Shown: positions 40,309 to 49,751, counted from the first letter of the stretch. The stretch is 55,902 bases of DNA from Candidatus Contendobacter odensis Run_B_J11 (GCF_000531125.1 NZ_CBTK010000112.1:1-55902); one strand, 5' to 3'. Numbers and translations are program-made. The notes: generated by a model from the sequence alone, not told the origin.

Positions 40309-41222
40309 TCTCGGCATGTAAGGTACGCGGTCGGTTTGCGCCGTCCCCAACCGGCTTGCTGCATTTGGGTTCGCTGATTGCCGCGCTGGGCAGTTTTCTG
40401 GAGGCGCGGCGGTGTGGTGGTGAATGGTTGCTGCGCATCGAGGATGTAGATAGTCCGCGCACCGTGCCGGGAGCGGCGGATGCCATCTTGCGTACCCTCG
40501 AACAGTGTGGGCTGCACTGGGATGGGCCGGTGTGCTATCAAAGTCAGCGGACGGAACGCTATCAAGCAGCGCTGGAGTGGCTGTTGCGCGCCGGACGAGC
40601 CTATCCCTGCACCTGTACCCGACGGCAATTGGCGAGCAATCCTCGTGCCCGCGACGGCAGCCCAATCTACCCAGGAACGTGTCGCTGCGGTGTGCGCCAG
40701 CCGGATCGACCTTGCGCCATTCGCCTGCGGGTGAATGACGCGCCGATCCTGTTCCAGGATGCGTTGCAAGGCAGCTATCAACAACGATTGGAAAGCGAGG
40801 TTGGCGATTTTATCATCCGCCGCGCTGATGGTTTGTTTGCCTATCAACTGGCGGTAGTGGTGGATGACGCTGACCAAGGTATTAGCCAGGTGGTGCGTGG
40901 CAGCGATCTGCTGGATTCCACACCCCGGCAGATTTATTTGCAGCGTCTACTCAAACTACCCACTCCCGATTACGCACATCTACCGGTGGCGGTGAACTCC
41001 GGTGGCGACAAGTTGAGCAAACAAACCGGGGCGCCGCCGTTGGACGAACGCAATCTTGGTTCCGCGTTGTGGGCTGCGCTGGATTTTCTGGGGCAACAAC
41101 CGCCGTCTGATTTGGTGCGGGAACCGCCAACGATCATCCTGGACTGGGCGCTGGCCCATTGGCGGTTGGATCGGGTGCCTGCGATCCGGTCCTGTCATCG
41201 CGCTTTTTTCGCCTGCCCGTAA
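40266..41222 (+). CDS. gluQ: Glutamyl-Q tRNA(Asp) synthetase
   Basis: GluQ is a truncated GluRS-like enzyme that attaches glutamate to queuosine at the wobble base of tRNA-Asp. The protein has the HIGH-like FAPSPTGLLHLGSL, the zinc site CTCT...CRCG and the KLSK version of KMSKS (GGDKLSKQ); no anticodon-binding domain follows. The dksA-gluQ order is conserved. The start is uncertain: the first in-frame start is TTG 40266, inside dksA (43-nt overlap), and there is no ATG or GTG between it and the RGRFAPSP block, which must lie near the N terminus. The C terminus is normal. Confidence 0.9.
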   Translation: MQDVGRSARKAGWLISACKVRGRFAPSPTGLLHLGSLIAALGSFLEARRCGGEWLLRIEDVDSPRTVPGAADAILRTLEQCGLHWDGPVCYQSQRTERYQAALEWLLRAGRAYPCTCTRRQLASNPRARDGSPIYPGTCRCGVRQPDRPCAIRLRVNDAPILFQDALQGSYQQRLESEVGDFIIRRADGLFAYQLAVVVDDADQGISQVVRGSDLLDSTPRQIYLQRLLKLPTPDYAHLPVAVNSGGDKLSKQTGAPPLDERNLGSALWAALDFLGQQPPSDLVREPPTIILDWALAHWRLDRVPAIRSCHRAFFACP

Positions 41223-41359
41223 ATCCCGACCGTGTAGACAAGGCTTAGGTCGTAGACTAAAAATAATGAGTCCCAAATAGGCGCGGAAATAGCTTCCACC
41301 GCCGCCTGCGCTGAATGCACTACGCATATCACCACCACCGCTAAAGGAGACATACGATA

Positions 41360-43297
41360 ATGTCTGACAGCAAAATTTATCCGGTACCCGCCGAAGTCGC
41401 CGCCCACGCCTGGATCAACGACGCGCAATATCAGGAAATGTATCAGCGCTCGGTGGATGACCCAGACGGGTTTTGGGCGGAGCAAGCCAAGCAATTCGTC
41501 ACTTGGTTCAAACCTTGGGACAAGGTGCTGGACTGGGATTTCACCAAGGGCCACATTCGCTGGTTCGAGGGGGGCACGCTCAATGTCAGTTACAACTGTC
41601 TGGATCGCCATCTGGCGACACGCGGCGATCAGGTCGCCATCATCTGGGAAGGCGACAGCCCCAACGAAGACCGGAAAGTCACCTATAAACAACTGCATAC
41701 CGATGTGTGCAAGTTCGCCAATGTGCTGAAGGGGCTGGGCGCCAAGAAAGGGGATCGAATCTGCATTTACATGCCGATGATCCCCGAAACTGCGGTCGCC
41801 ATGCTGGCTTGCACCCGCATCGGTGCCATTCACTCCATCGTATTCGGCGGCTTCTCGCCCGATTCGCTAAAAGATCGCATCCTCGATGCGACCTGCACCC
41901 TGGTCATTACCTCTGACGAGGGGATGCGCGGCGGGCGCAAGGTGCCGATGAAGGCCAATATCGACAAAGCGGTGCAGAGTACGCCGAGCGTACAGAAGAC
42001 TGTGGTGGTCAAGCGTACCGGTGGCGACGTTGCTTGGGTCGAAGGCCGCGACGTGTGGTATCACGAGCTGATGGCTACGGCGTCCGCCGACTGCCCGCCC
42101 GAACACATGGACGCCGAGGATCCGCTGTTTATCCTGTACACCTCCGGCTCCACCGGCAAGCCCAAAGGCGTGCTGCATACCACGGGCGGCTATCTGCTGC
42201 ATAGCGCGATCACCCACAAATATATCTTCGACTATCATGACGGCGATATTTACTGGTGTACCGCTGACGTGGGTTGGGTCACCGGCCACTCCTACATCGT
42301 CTACGGCCCATTGGCCAATGGCGCTACCACGCTGATGTTTGAAGGCATCCCGACCTACCCGAACGTGAGCCGGTTCTGGGAGGTGGTGGACAAGCATCAG
42401 GTTAATATCTTCTACACCGCGCCGACCGCGATCCGCTCGCTGATGCGTGAGGGCGAGGAACCGGTCAAGCGCACCTCACGTAAGTCGCTGCGGCTGCTGG
42501 GTTCGGTGGGTGAGCCGATCAATCCCGAAGCTTGGGAGTGGTACTACAACCATATCGGCGATGGCCGCTGCCCGATTGTGGACACCTGGTGGCAGACCGA
42601 GACTGGTGGCATTTTGATCACCCCGCTGCCCGGCGCTACCGCGCTGAAGCCCGGTTCCGCTACCCGCCCGTTTTTTGGGGTATGCCCGGCGATAGTAGAT
42701 GCCGAGGGCCAATTTCTGGAAGGCGCCACCGACGGTAATCTGGTCATCACCCGGCCATGGCCGGGGATCATGCGCACCTTGTACGGCGACCATCAGCGCT
42801 TCGTCGACACCTATTTCTCGATGTATAAGGGACTGTACTTCACTGGTGACGGCGCTCGTCGCGACGAGGATGGCTATTACTGGATCACCGGTCGGGTGGA
42901 CGACGTGATCAATGTTTCTGGTCACCGCATGGGCACCGCTGAAGTTGAATCGGCGCTGGTGTTGCATCCAGCGGTCGCTGAGGCTGCCGTGGTCGGCTAT
43001 CCGCATGACATCAAGGGGCAGGGCATCTACGCCTATGTCACTTTGAAACTGGGCATCGAACCGACCGAGGCGTTACGTAAGGAACTGATCGCCCACGTCC
43101 GCAAGGAAATCGGTCCGATTGCTTCACCCGACGAATTGCAATGGGCGCCCGGTCTGCCCAAGACCCGTTCCGGCAAGATCATGCGCCGTATCCTGCGCAA
43201 GATCGCGGCCAATGAAGTGGATGCCCTGGGGGATACCTCGACGCTGGCCGATCCGAATGTGGTCAGCGATCTGGTGGATAACCGCGCCGTCAAGTAG
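41360..43297 (+). CDS. acs: Acetyl-CoA synthetase
   Basis: This is a 645-aa AMP-forming acetate:CoA ligase, the high-affinity route for acetate use. Motifs are the P-loop [29 protein letters not shown] with the acetate-pocket Trp, [22 protein letters not shown] and the C-terminal [11 protein letters not shown] with the Lys that is inactivated by acetylation. ATG 41360 has AGGAG about 10 nt upstream. It stands alone after gluQ and ends with a clear intrinsic terminator. In a storage-polymer organism it would supply acetyl-CoA for PHA, fatty acid or wax synthesis. Confidence 0.97.
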   Translation: MSDSKIYPVPAEVAAHAWINDAQYQEMYQRSVDDPDGFWAEQAKQFVTWFKPWDKVLDWDFTKGHIRWFEGGTLNVSYNCLDRHLATRGDQVAIIWEGDSPNEDRKVTYKQLHTDVCKFANVLKGLGAKKGDRICIYMPMIPETAVAMLACTRIGAIHSIVFGGFSPDSLKDRILDATCTLVITSDEGMRGGRKVPMKANIDKAVQSTPSVQKTVVVKRTGGDVAWVEGRDVWYHELMATASADCPPEHMDAEDPLFILYTSGSTGKPKGVLHTTGGYLLHSAITHKYIFDYHDGDIYWCTADVGWVTGHSYIVYGPLANGATTLMFEGIPTYPNVSRFWEVVDKHQVNIFYTAPTAIRSLMREGEEPVKRTSRKSLRLLGSVGEPINPEAWEWYYNHIGDGRCPIVDTWWQTETGGILITPLPGATALKPGSATRPFFGVCPAIVDAEGQFLEGATDGNLVITRPWPGIMRTLYGDHQRFVDTYFSMYKGLYFTGDGARRDEDGYYWITGRVDDVINVSGHRMGTAEVESALVLHPAVAEAAVVGYPHDIKGQGIYAYVTLKLGIEPTEALRKELIAHVRKEIGPIASPDELQWAPGLPKTRSGKIMRRILRKIAANEVDALGDTSTLADPNVVSDLVDNRAVK

Positions 43298-43352
43298 CGC
43301 TGAGTGATTGGCCGCAGCCCAGGCTGTGGCTGGTTGAACCTGTACCATGAAC

Positions 43353-43382
43353 CCGGTCCTTCCCTGAAGGGCCGGTTTTTTT
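43353..43382 (+). terminator. Intrinsic terminator of acs
   Basis: CCGGTCCTTC (43353-43362) and GAAGGGCCGG (43366-43375) pair over 10 bp with one G-T pair and a 3-nt loop, followed by a T7 run (43376-43382). It is the clearest Rho-independent terminator in the window. Confidence 0.92.
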
Positions 43383-43519
43383 AGCGCTCGGTTGTTGAAT
43401 TTCTGTTGATCCCAAGGTTGAATTGTAGGCGGGGAATTGTTCAAAATTGACCGTAACAATTAAAAGCCAAGCCGGTAGGCCTGCCGGCGCCCCACCCCCC
43501 GCCTCAACAGGAGACCGGT

Positions 43520-43834
43520 ATGAGCGACGTTGATCCCATCATTGGTAATTGGTATCGCAACCAGGAAACCGGCAACGATTTCGAGGTTGTCGCCCTGGAT
43601 GAGGATGCCCAGACCATCGAAATTCAATACTTTGATGGCGAATTGGAAGATCTGGATTTGGACGCCTGGTACGAGCTGCCGATTGAGTCCATCGAAGCCC
43701 CGGAGGACTGGTCCGGTCCCTTCGATGAAATGGAATCGGACGATCTGGGCTACGAAAAAGAGGAAGATGCAGCGAAGGACGAAGACGATGTGAGCGACGA
43801 GGATGATTTGCTCGCGGACCACGACGAGGATTGA
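43520..43834 (+). CDS. Small acidic conserved protein (DUF6763-like)
   Basis: This 104-aa protein begins with a compact beta-rich domain (IGNWYRNQETGNDFEVVALDEDAQTIEIQYFDGELEDLD, about residues 8-46, then DAWYELPIESIEAPEDWSGPFDEME). It ends in a very acidic, disordered tail of about 35 residues made largely of Asp and Glu. From memory the domain is the gammaproteobacterial DUF6763 family, whose function is unknown. AGGAG lies 6 nt before ATG 43520, so it is certainly translated. It stands alone between the acs terminator and a convergent gene. Confidence 0.82.
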   Translation: MSDVDPIIGNWYRNQETGNDFEVVALDEDAQTIEIQYFDGELEDLDLDAWYELPIESIEAPEDWSGPFDEMESDDLGYEKEEDAAKDEDDVSDEDDLLADHDED

Positions 43835-43891
43835 ACCCGTAACTTCAGCAGGTGGGTATTGCAACACCGGCGGAAACCGTGACGGCCTGAA

Positions 43892-44932
43892 TCACACCAG
43901 AGGGTAAGTGTGTTGCAACTGCTCATATACCATGCCGGATATTTCCCTGATCACATCGCCACGCGCCTGCTGCCAGGCCGGATAGTTCTGGGCTGGTTGG
44001 GCCTTTTCGATGATGCCGATGAAAGTATAGGGGTAACTTCGTCCATCGCGACCTCGAGCTACCAGAATGCCCATATCGCCGCACAGCCGCGCCGTAGTGC
44101 CAGTCTTGTCGAGAACCTGTGTCTGTCGCGCTACCCCCACCGCGTCGGTGTAAATCCGATCCCGGTTCGGGAGATACATCAGCCGCCTGAGTTCACCGGA
44201 ATAAGGAAGTTGGTCGTACCAGAGTGCTTGCAGGAAGCGATGGTAGTCGAGCGCAGAGGCCCGGTTGCGGTAACTCCGTCCATCGCCGGGGATGCGTTCA
44301 ACGATCCGGGTTTGGCGGAAAACGCCGGGATAACGCTGCTTGAGAGTAAGTTCCGCCTCGGCGGGACCGGAGCGGTGGCTGGTCCGGCTCAGTAACTCAA
44401 TGAAATAGTTGGTGGCGCGGTTGTCGCTGTGCTGGATCATGGCCTCCATGCGCTGGCGATGGAACGGGGTATAACTGAGTTTGCCTTCCTGCACCTTGTG
44501 GAAAAAGGCCAGCGCAATGAACGGCTTGATCATGCTGGCGCTTTGATAGGGCGTAGCGGCGTTGATGGTGACCAGGAATCGTCGGCTGGTGAAATCATGG
44601 ACCAACCAGGCCGTGCTTTCATTGGCCGCGAGTCGACCCGCCTGGCGCAACTGCATCAGATAGCGTTGGATCGTGAGATTAAGATCAGTGGATTCTAGGC
44701 GCTGAATCCTGAGTGGGGTCGAAGGTTGAAAGTAGCGCACCGGCCCGTTTGGGTGGGCCACAGGCGGTGGCTCTATCCACCGGGCCGCAGTGCTGGATTG
44801 CGGCAGAATCCCGAGGCCGGCGGTTGCGAACAGGGTCGTCAATCGAGTGAGAAACGTGCGCCTGGAAGCCATGGCAACCGCGTCAGAGTCAGATTCGATG
44901 AGTGAAGTTAAAGAGGTGCGGCGAGAACTCAT
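43892..44932 (-). CDS. Tat-exported serine hydrolase of the class A beta-lactamase fold
   Basis: Counting from ATG 44932 (346 aa), the active-site motifs are S133-x2-K136 (SMIK), SDN at 169-171 and KTG at 276-278, the classical penicillin-interacting triad. The first 50 residues carry a twin-arginine signal (SRRTFLTRL from residue 23, then a hydrophobic stretch and AARW cleavage area), so the protein is probably periplasmic. No Glu166-type omega loop is evident, so it may be a peptidoglycan or ester hydrolase and not a true resistance enzyme. The start is uncertain: MSSRR at 44932 has GGAG 11 nt upstream, MASRR at 44872 makes a tidier Tat signal. It follows the endonuclease gene by 43 nt. Confidence 0.85.
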   Translation of the reverse strand: MSSRRTSLTSLIESDSDAVAMASRRTFLTRLTTLFATAGLGILPQSSTAARWIEPPPVAHPNGPVRYFQPSTPLRIQRLESTDLNLTIQRYLMQLRQAGRLAANESTAWLVHDFTSRRFLVTINAATPYQSASMIKPFIALAFFHKVQEGKLSYTPFHRQRMEAMIQHSDNRATNYFIELLSRTSHRSGPAEAELTLKQRYPGVFRQTRIVERIPGDGRSYRNRASALDYHRFLQALWYDQLPYSGELRRLMYLPNRDRIYTDAVGVARQTQVLDKTGTTARLCGDMGILVARGRDGRSYPYTFIGIIEKAQPAQNYPAWQQARGDVIREISGMVYEQLQHTYPLV

Positions 44933-44975
44933 GGTTAGGCGGTCTCCAGCAGGATGGAGTGAGATTGAACGGTTA

Positions 44976-45932
44976 TTATGGGCCGATGACCTGGAATTCG
45001 ACCATGACCGGATAATGATCGGAGCCGATGGCCGATCCAGCTTTCCGTTGCAGAGTCTGGATTCCTTCGGAGAACAGCGCATGGTCAATCGGCGTCCACA
45101 GCAACGGCCAGTCGGCAGGCCAGGACGGCTGAATGCCGCGCCCTTGCAGGCTGTTGTGCAGACCGGAATCGGCCAGCAAGCGAGTGAAATACGGCGACCA
45201 CGGTGAGGTGTTGAGATCGCCCAGTACCAGCAGCGGTGGCGGAGTCTGGCGTATCAGTGTCGCCAGTTGATGCAGTTGTTCGTTGCGGCCTTGGGCAAAC
45301 GCGGCGCTGACCGGTGGCCACGGGTGAACCCCGATTACGGTAAACGGATGTCCGCTGGCGGCGATAACAGCCACAATAGCCGGTGGACCTGCATCGCCGA
45401 AGTGAATGACGCGAGCTGAGGAGAAGGGATGGCGACTGAGGAGGGCGATGCCAAAGGGGTCATCTCGCGGCTCGGCCATACGATGTGGATAGTGTTCGTT
45501 TAGATCACGCAGACGGTCGAGCAGCCATGGGGTTGCTTCCAGTAGCACCACTACATCGGGATCGAACTCCATGATGGCTTGCCGGATGCGTTCGTGGTCG
45601 CGGTTGTCGATATTGACATTGGCGAGCAAGGCCCGTAACACAGGTAATCCATCACGAGCAGCCCGCGCCGTGGGGTTATCGCTCCAGAATGCCGGCGCGA
45701 TGACTGCTGCGTTGAGCAGGGCAAAGATTCCGAATAGCGTTGCCCAGTACCATTGACGCATCAGCAGTAGAAGGATCACGAATGTGCCCAGGGCGAGCGC
45801 ATACTGCACCCGGAAATGCGTAGTGAGTTCAAAGACCCACCAGAAATTTCCAGCGAAACCGGCCAGCGTAACCCAGCAGCCCAAAACGCCGGCGGCGATG
45901 AGCAACCCGCTGAAACTGACACTGGTTTTCAT
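44976..45932 (-). CDS. Membrane-anchored endonuclease/exonuclease/phosphatase-family protein
   Basis: This 318-aa protein has three hydrophobic segments in its first 95 residues (near 8-28, 45-62 and 68-88) and then an EEP (DNase I-like) domain. Motifs are the N-x-N strand NVNIDN, LLEATPWLL with the metal Glu, GVHPWPP, LGDLNTSPWSPYF (the DxN pair) and SDHYPV with the Asp-His pair. All catalytic residues are in place. The topology places the domain outside the inner membrane, as in YafD-like proteins. The substrate is not known: nucleic acid, sugar phosphate or lipid phosphate are all possible. ATG 45932 begins just before the first membrane segment; the frame is open to 46031. Confidence 0.87.
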   Translation of the reverse strand: MKTSVSFSGLLIAAGVLGCWVTLAGFAGNFWWVFELTTHFRVQYALALGTFVILLLLMRQWYWATLFGIFALLNAAVIAPAFWSDNPTARAARDGLPVLRALLANVNIDNRDHERIRQAIMEFDPDVVVLLEATPWLLDRLRDLNEHYPHRMAEPRDDPFGIALLSRHPFSSARVIHFGDAGPPAIVAVIAASGHPFTVIGVHPWPPVSAAFAQGRNEQLHQLATLIRQTPPPLLVLGDLNTSPWSPYFTRLLADSGLHNSLQGRGIQPSWPADWPLLWTPIDHALFSEGIQTLQRKAGSAIGSDHYPVMVEFQVIGP

Positions 45933-46099
45933 GACTGGAACCCTGGAATCGTCATAGAGGATGGATAGGTGGGGCTGCGAAATGTGCTGGGCTGGTACCC
46001 TGACAGGTATCAGGGAAAACCACGATAGCACTCGCGAAATTCCTGATTTACTCTAAGGTTACGAATCTTGATATTACCCGTGCTAGAGACAAGGCTGAA

Positions 46100-46112
46100 A
46101 CGATAACATCGT
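46100..46112. repeat. Small hairpin/palindrome upstream of the Cys-containing small gene
   Basis: ACGAT (46100-46104) and ATCGT (46108-46112) flank AAC and are followed directly by a TATAAAAAA stretch that could be a -10 region. The 253-nt space 45933-46185 otherwise shows only a short CCCTGA/TCAGGG inverted repeat near 45998-46015. Confidence 0.3.
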
Positions 46113-46185
46113 ATAAAAAATCAAAAAATGGCGCTCAGGGAGGGCCAGCGGTGGCGCCACTGACTACCAAAGCGAGGAATTCAAA

Positions 46186-46458
46186 ATGAAAAACGACATT
46201 ACCCGTCCGGTGAAAGCCAAGCGTTATGGTAGCGAAGGATTGATGCCAGCGGACAAGCATAGCTGTCCATATCGCGGCACAACCTCTTGTGTCAGTGCCA
46301 GTGGCGGTAGTTATTGCGGTGGTTACGGTGGGGATGCACCCATTAAAGGTAGCCAGTTGCACTCGGTCAGGTGCCTGGAAGAGAACAATACGGACTTCAT
46401 TCCGTATGGCTGGCCGGGAGTGCCGCGCCGGATGATGCACCCTCTACAACCTCGTTAA
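46186..46458 (+). CDS. Hypothetical 90-aa protein with four cysteines
   Basis: I do not recognise this protein. It has a perfect GAGGA ribosome binding site 7-8 nt before ATG 46186, so it is probably real. The 90 residues contain Cys27, Cys35, Cys44 and Cys63 with a Gly/Ser/Tyr-rich core (CVSASGGSYCGGYGG at 35-49) between a basic N terminus and a Pro/Arg-rich C terminus. There is no signal peptide or membrane segment. The core could bind metal, form disulfides or be a modified-peptide substrate; no modifying enzyme is adjacent. It is convergent with the MORN kinase gene and transcribed alone. Confidence 0.65.
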   Translation: MKNDITRPVKAKRYGSEGLMPADKHSCPYRGTTSCVSASGGSYCGGYGGDAPIKGSQLHSVRCLEENNTDFIPYGWPGVPRRMMHPLQPR

Positions 46459-46497
46459 TACAGCCTTGGGTGCCAATCAGGCGTGTCATTCCGGTCA

Positions 46498-46522
46498 AGG
46501 GTAGGCGGCAATGCCCTACCCT
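46498..46522. terminator. Hairpin between convergent small gene and MORN kinase gene
   Basis: AGGGTAGG (46498-46505) and CCTACCCT (46515-46522) pair perfectly over 8 bp with a 9-nt loop in the 74-nt gap between two convergent stops. No long T-run follows. It is probably a bidirectional terminator. Confidence 0.5.
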
Positions 46523-46532
46523 AAGCGCCTGA

Positions 46533-49500
46533 TCACGGCTCCACCTTCACCCGGATTTTCTGGTCGTTCTGCCACTCGCCAACGATTTTCTGCCCACCCT
46601 CGTAAAGTATGCCCTGTCCATTCTTGCGCCCATTACGCCACTCGCCCTCGTAGCGGTCACCGCTGCTGTAATAGTACACACCCTGACCATTGGGCTGGTC
46701 GTTGGCGAAATCACCGACATATTTATCGCCACGGTCGGCGTAGAGATAGGTGCCTTGACCGTGCTTGCGTCCATTGCGCCATTCGCCGTTATAGCGGTTG
46801 CCACTGCGGTAATAATAAGTACCTTGGCCGCTGATCACACCGTTGCGCCACTCACCGGTGTATTTCTCCCCACGGCCCGCATAGACATAAGTGCCTTGTC
46901 CATGCATCTTGGCGTCGCGGAACTGCCCCGAGTATTCACTGCCGTCTGGATAGCGGTAAGTCCCTTCGCCATTCTCGCAATTGCCACGCAGGCAATTGGC
47001 GGACTGTCCGGGCTGGGTCGCCTTGGCCACGGTTTGAGTGTCTGGGACATGCGGTTTCGGGGATTCCGGTTCCGATACCGACGGCGGTGTAGCAAGTTTG
47101 GCAGTAGCGACCTCCGATTTCCGGGGAAGGACGGCTGAGAGGGTACTTTCGTCACCGGCACGCAGATCAACCTGTCCATTCCAGTCGGTATAGCCTTCTT
47201 GGCGGACGCGCACTTTGTAGGAACCCGGCTTCAGTTCTACTTCCAGCGGCGCGGTGCCTACATTGCGTCCGTTAATCCAGACTTCAGCGTCGTCCAGGTT
47301 CGCCCGGATTTTCAGCAGCCCCGGAGCGGAAGGTTGTTGTTGCAACTGCTTCAATTTGGCGCGAGCCGATGAGACTTGCCGACTCTTGGGGTAAGCGGAA
47401 AGGAACTGTTCAATCTCGGTGGGATCGGTACTGTTCCTGACCGCTGCCCAGGCTTGATCGGCGGTACGCGGCTTGGCTGTCGCATCGGACGGTTCTGGCG
47501 AGCGACCATCGAGAATGCCCTGTGGGGCTACCGTCACCTGCATGCTGACGCTATCCGCAGTTTCGGTCTTGGACAGTCGGGCATGGCGATCCTGAGCAAT
47601 GATCCGGGTTTCGGTATCGTTGGAGGTTGACGCCGGTGAGGAGCGATCCTGGGGCTGGGGGACGGAGACCAGATCGAGCGGCGGCGCTTTCACGTCTGCG
47701 GGTCGCTCGGTTCGGATCGGAGCTGAAGGCGCTGCGATTTCGGTTTCAGCCTGGTCGGTCGGAGGTGACGGGGTTTTAACGACGGCTTGCGTCCGGGCCG
47801 TCAATTGTTCGCGTAAACCGGTGATCCGGGAATCGCTGCGGTTAAGCCGCTCCAGTTTGTCGAGCGAACTCTGTGCCGCCTTGATATCGCCACGCCGCAC
47901 CGCCGCCGCCGCCAGGTCCGCATAGTGATCGGCGATTTGAGCCAGACCCGCGCGCGCTTCGGCGTTACCTGGATCGCGCTGAAGTACGTTGCTATAACAG
48001 TCAGCGGCATTGCCGCCCTTGCCCGAAGTCAGCCGGTTGGCTTGCAAATAACCAGTGCATTCCCGGAGCAGGGCAGCCACCCGATCAACTGGCTCGACCG
48101 GTGTTTGAACTGGCAGTGGTGCGGCCTTGGCATCGCGTAATTGCCTGCGCACTTCATCGCGCAGCGCCAGCAGCCGGGAGTGGTCGGGAGCCTGCTGCAA
48201 GCCCTGCTCGATCTGCACCAGGCTGGTCTCGTAGGCGCGGTTGCGCTGAGCATCCAGCGCCCGCGCCAACGACTCATCGGCTTTCTTCCGGTGCTGCTCG
48301 GCGTCAGCTTGCAGGCGAGCCTGTTCCGCTTTACGCCGTTCTTCCGCCGCCGCCTGCTGGCGCGCCGCCTCGGACTGACCTTGGTTTTTGGTGAATCGCG
48401 CCTGCACCTCTCGTTTGAGGGTCAGCAGACCGGGATGATCGGGCAGGGCCTGCAAGCCCTGTTCGATATGGACCAGGCTCCGATCCAGCGCACCTTCCTG
48501 TTGGGCACGCTGGGCTTGTTCCAAAAACTGATCCGCCTGCAATTTCGCCTGTTGTCGCTGCTCTTCCCATATTTTACGGGTTTGGACATCGGTGATTTGC
48601 CGGTTGACCTGCTCGCGCAGCGCCAGCAGTTCGGGATGGTCGGGTGCGAGTTGTAAACCCTGTCCGATCAGGCCGAGACTGTCCTCCAGTGCGCCCTCCT
48701 GCTGGCGCTGGTGGGCTTGGGCGAGCCGTTGCTCAACTTCAGCGCGCCGCTGAACCGCCGGGTCGGCAGCAGGCGTCGTCGTGGGTGTAGCGACCACCAG
48801 CGGCGGGGTTGGCGGGGTGCGCAGGAACCAGAACCAGGAACCGCCGGCCAGCGTCACCCCCGCCAGAAGCACGGCCACTGCCTCGGCTTTCCAACCCCGG
48901 CGAGGTTGGGTGGGGGTGGCGCTCCTCCGGGTCAGATCGGCGATATTAAGCGGACCTACCGGGATCGCATCTGGGTTATCCAGGGCGGCGATGAACTCCT
49001 GACCGCTTTGGAAACGCTGGTTCGGATCCTTATCAAGCAATTTGTTCAGCAGGGGTTGAAAGCGGCACAGTTCTGGCGGCAGTTCGGGAATCGGTGCAGT
49101 CACATGCATCATCGCCAGCGCAAAGCTGTCATTCGCGTTGTAAGGCACTGCGCCGGTGAGCATCTCATAAAGCAGGACGCCAAAGCTGTACAGATCGGCG
49201 CGGGCGTCCACATCCTGACCGCGTATCTGCTCTGGACTCATGTAACGCGGGGTGCCGATGGACAACCCGGTACGAGTCATAATCGTGCTGCTGCCCAGGG
49301 TTTTGGCGATGCCGAAGTCGGTGAGTACCGGGCTGCCGTTTTCGCGGAACAGAATATTCTGCGGTTTGATGTCGCGGTGAATAATGCCGCGATGATGGGC
49401 GTAGTGCAGGGCACCGGCGATGGACCGGGCGACGGCCAGCGCCTCTTTCAGCGGCAGGCCATCGCGGATCCGCTGTTGCAGGGTATCGCCCGGCAGGTAC

Positions 49501-49751
49501 TCCATGGACAGGTAATAGTTACCCTCGTAGGACGCGATGTCGTAGACCGTGACGATATGCGGATCGCTGAGCTGGGCGATGATGCGGCCTTCCCGCAGGA
49601 AGCGCTGGGCGAATTCTTCGTCGGTGGTGAGAACGGGCTTGATGACTTTCAGCGCGACATGGCGGTGCAGCGACTCCTGCAGGGCGAGATAGACAATCGC
49701 CATGCCGCCTTGACCGAGTTCGCGCTCGATCTGATAGCCTGGAATATGCAT
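46533..49751 (-). CDS. Transmembrane Ser/Thr kinase with PEGA domain and MORN repeats
   Basis: This 1,072-aa kinase is built as: PknB-like kinase domain (1-265; LGQGGMAIVYLA, Lys35, HRDIKPQN with Asp127, DFGIAK at 145-150, SPEQIRG); a membrane segment (about 290-310); three copies of a roughly 70-residue helical, TPR-like unit with IEQGLQ...PDH (about 330-560); a low-complexity linker; a PEGA domain near 815-880 (LKIRANLDDAEVWINGRNVGTAPLEVELKPGSYKVRVRQEGY, split); and six MORN repeats at the C terminus (GEGTYRYPDG, HGQGTYVYAG, SGQGTYYYRSG, HGQGTYLYADRG, NGQGVYYYSSG, NGQGILYEG). The extracytoplasmic repeats may bind wall or lipid, with the cytosolic kinase as output. ATG 49751 has AGGA 7 nt upstream. 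It is divergent from aroC. Confidence 0.93.
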   Translation of the reverse strand: MHIPGYQIERELGQGGMAIVYLALQESLHRHVALKVIKPVLTTDEEFAQRFLREGRIIAQLSDPHIVTVYDIASYEGNYYLSMEYLPGDTLQQRIRDGLPLKEALAVARSIAGALHYAHHRGIIHRDIKPQNILFRENGSPVLTDFGIAKTLGSSTIMTRTGLSIGTPRYMSPEQIRGQDVDARADLYSFGVLLYEMLTGAVPYNANDSFALAMMHVTAPIPELPPELCRFQPLLNKLLDKDPNQRFQSGQEFIAALDNPDAIPVGPLNIADLTRRSATPTQPRRGWKAEAVAVLLAGVTLAGGSWFWFLRTPPTPPLVVATPTTTPAADPAVQRRAEVEQRLAQAHQRQQEGALEDSLGLIGQGLQLAPDHPELLALREQVNRQITDVQTRKIWEEQRQQAKLQADQFLEQAQRAQQEGALDRSLVHIEQGLQALPDHPGLLTLKREVQARFTKNQGQSEAARQQAAAEERRKAEQARLQADAEQHRKKADESLARALDAQRNRAYETSLVQIEQGLQQAPDHSRLLALRDEVRRQLRDAKAAPLPVQTPVEPVDRVAALLRECTGYLQANRLTSGKGGNAADCYSNVLQRDPGNAEARAGLAQIADHYADLAAAAVRRGDIKAAQSSLDKLERLNRSDSRITGLREQLTARTQAVVKTPSPPTDQAETEIAAPSAPIRTERPADVKAPPLDLVSVPQPQDRSSPASTSNDTETRIIAQDRHARLSKTETADSVSMQVTVAPQGILDGRSPEPSDATAKPRTADQAWAAVRNSTDPTEIEQFLSAYPKSRQVSSARAKLKQLQQQPSAPGLLKIRANLDDAEVWINGRNVGTAPLEVELKPGSYKVRVRQEGYTDWNGQVDLRAGDESTLSAVLPRKSEVATAKLATPPSVSEPESPKPHVPDTQTVAKATQPGQSANCLRGNCENGEGTYRYPDGSEYSGQFRDAKMHGQGTYVYAGRGEKYTGEWRNGVISGQGTYYYRSGNRYNGEWRNGRKHGQGTYLYADRGDKYVGDFANDQPNGQGVYYYSSGDRYEGEWRNGRKNGQGILYEGGQKIVGEWQNDQKIRVKVEP

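Noticed and set aside
43892-44932. Calling the serine hydrolase a beta-lactamase resistance gene
   Set aside because: The SxxK, SDN and KTG motifs are present but no clear omega-loop Glu was seen; a peptidoglycan or ester hydrolase role is equally possible.
46543-47000. Repetitive DNA at the 3' end of the MORN kinase gene as a possible minisatellite
   Set aside because: The repetition follows from the six MORN protein repeats and the units differ in length and sequence.
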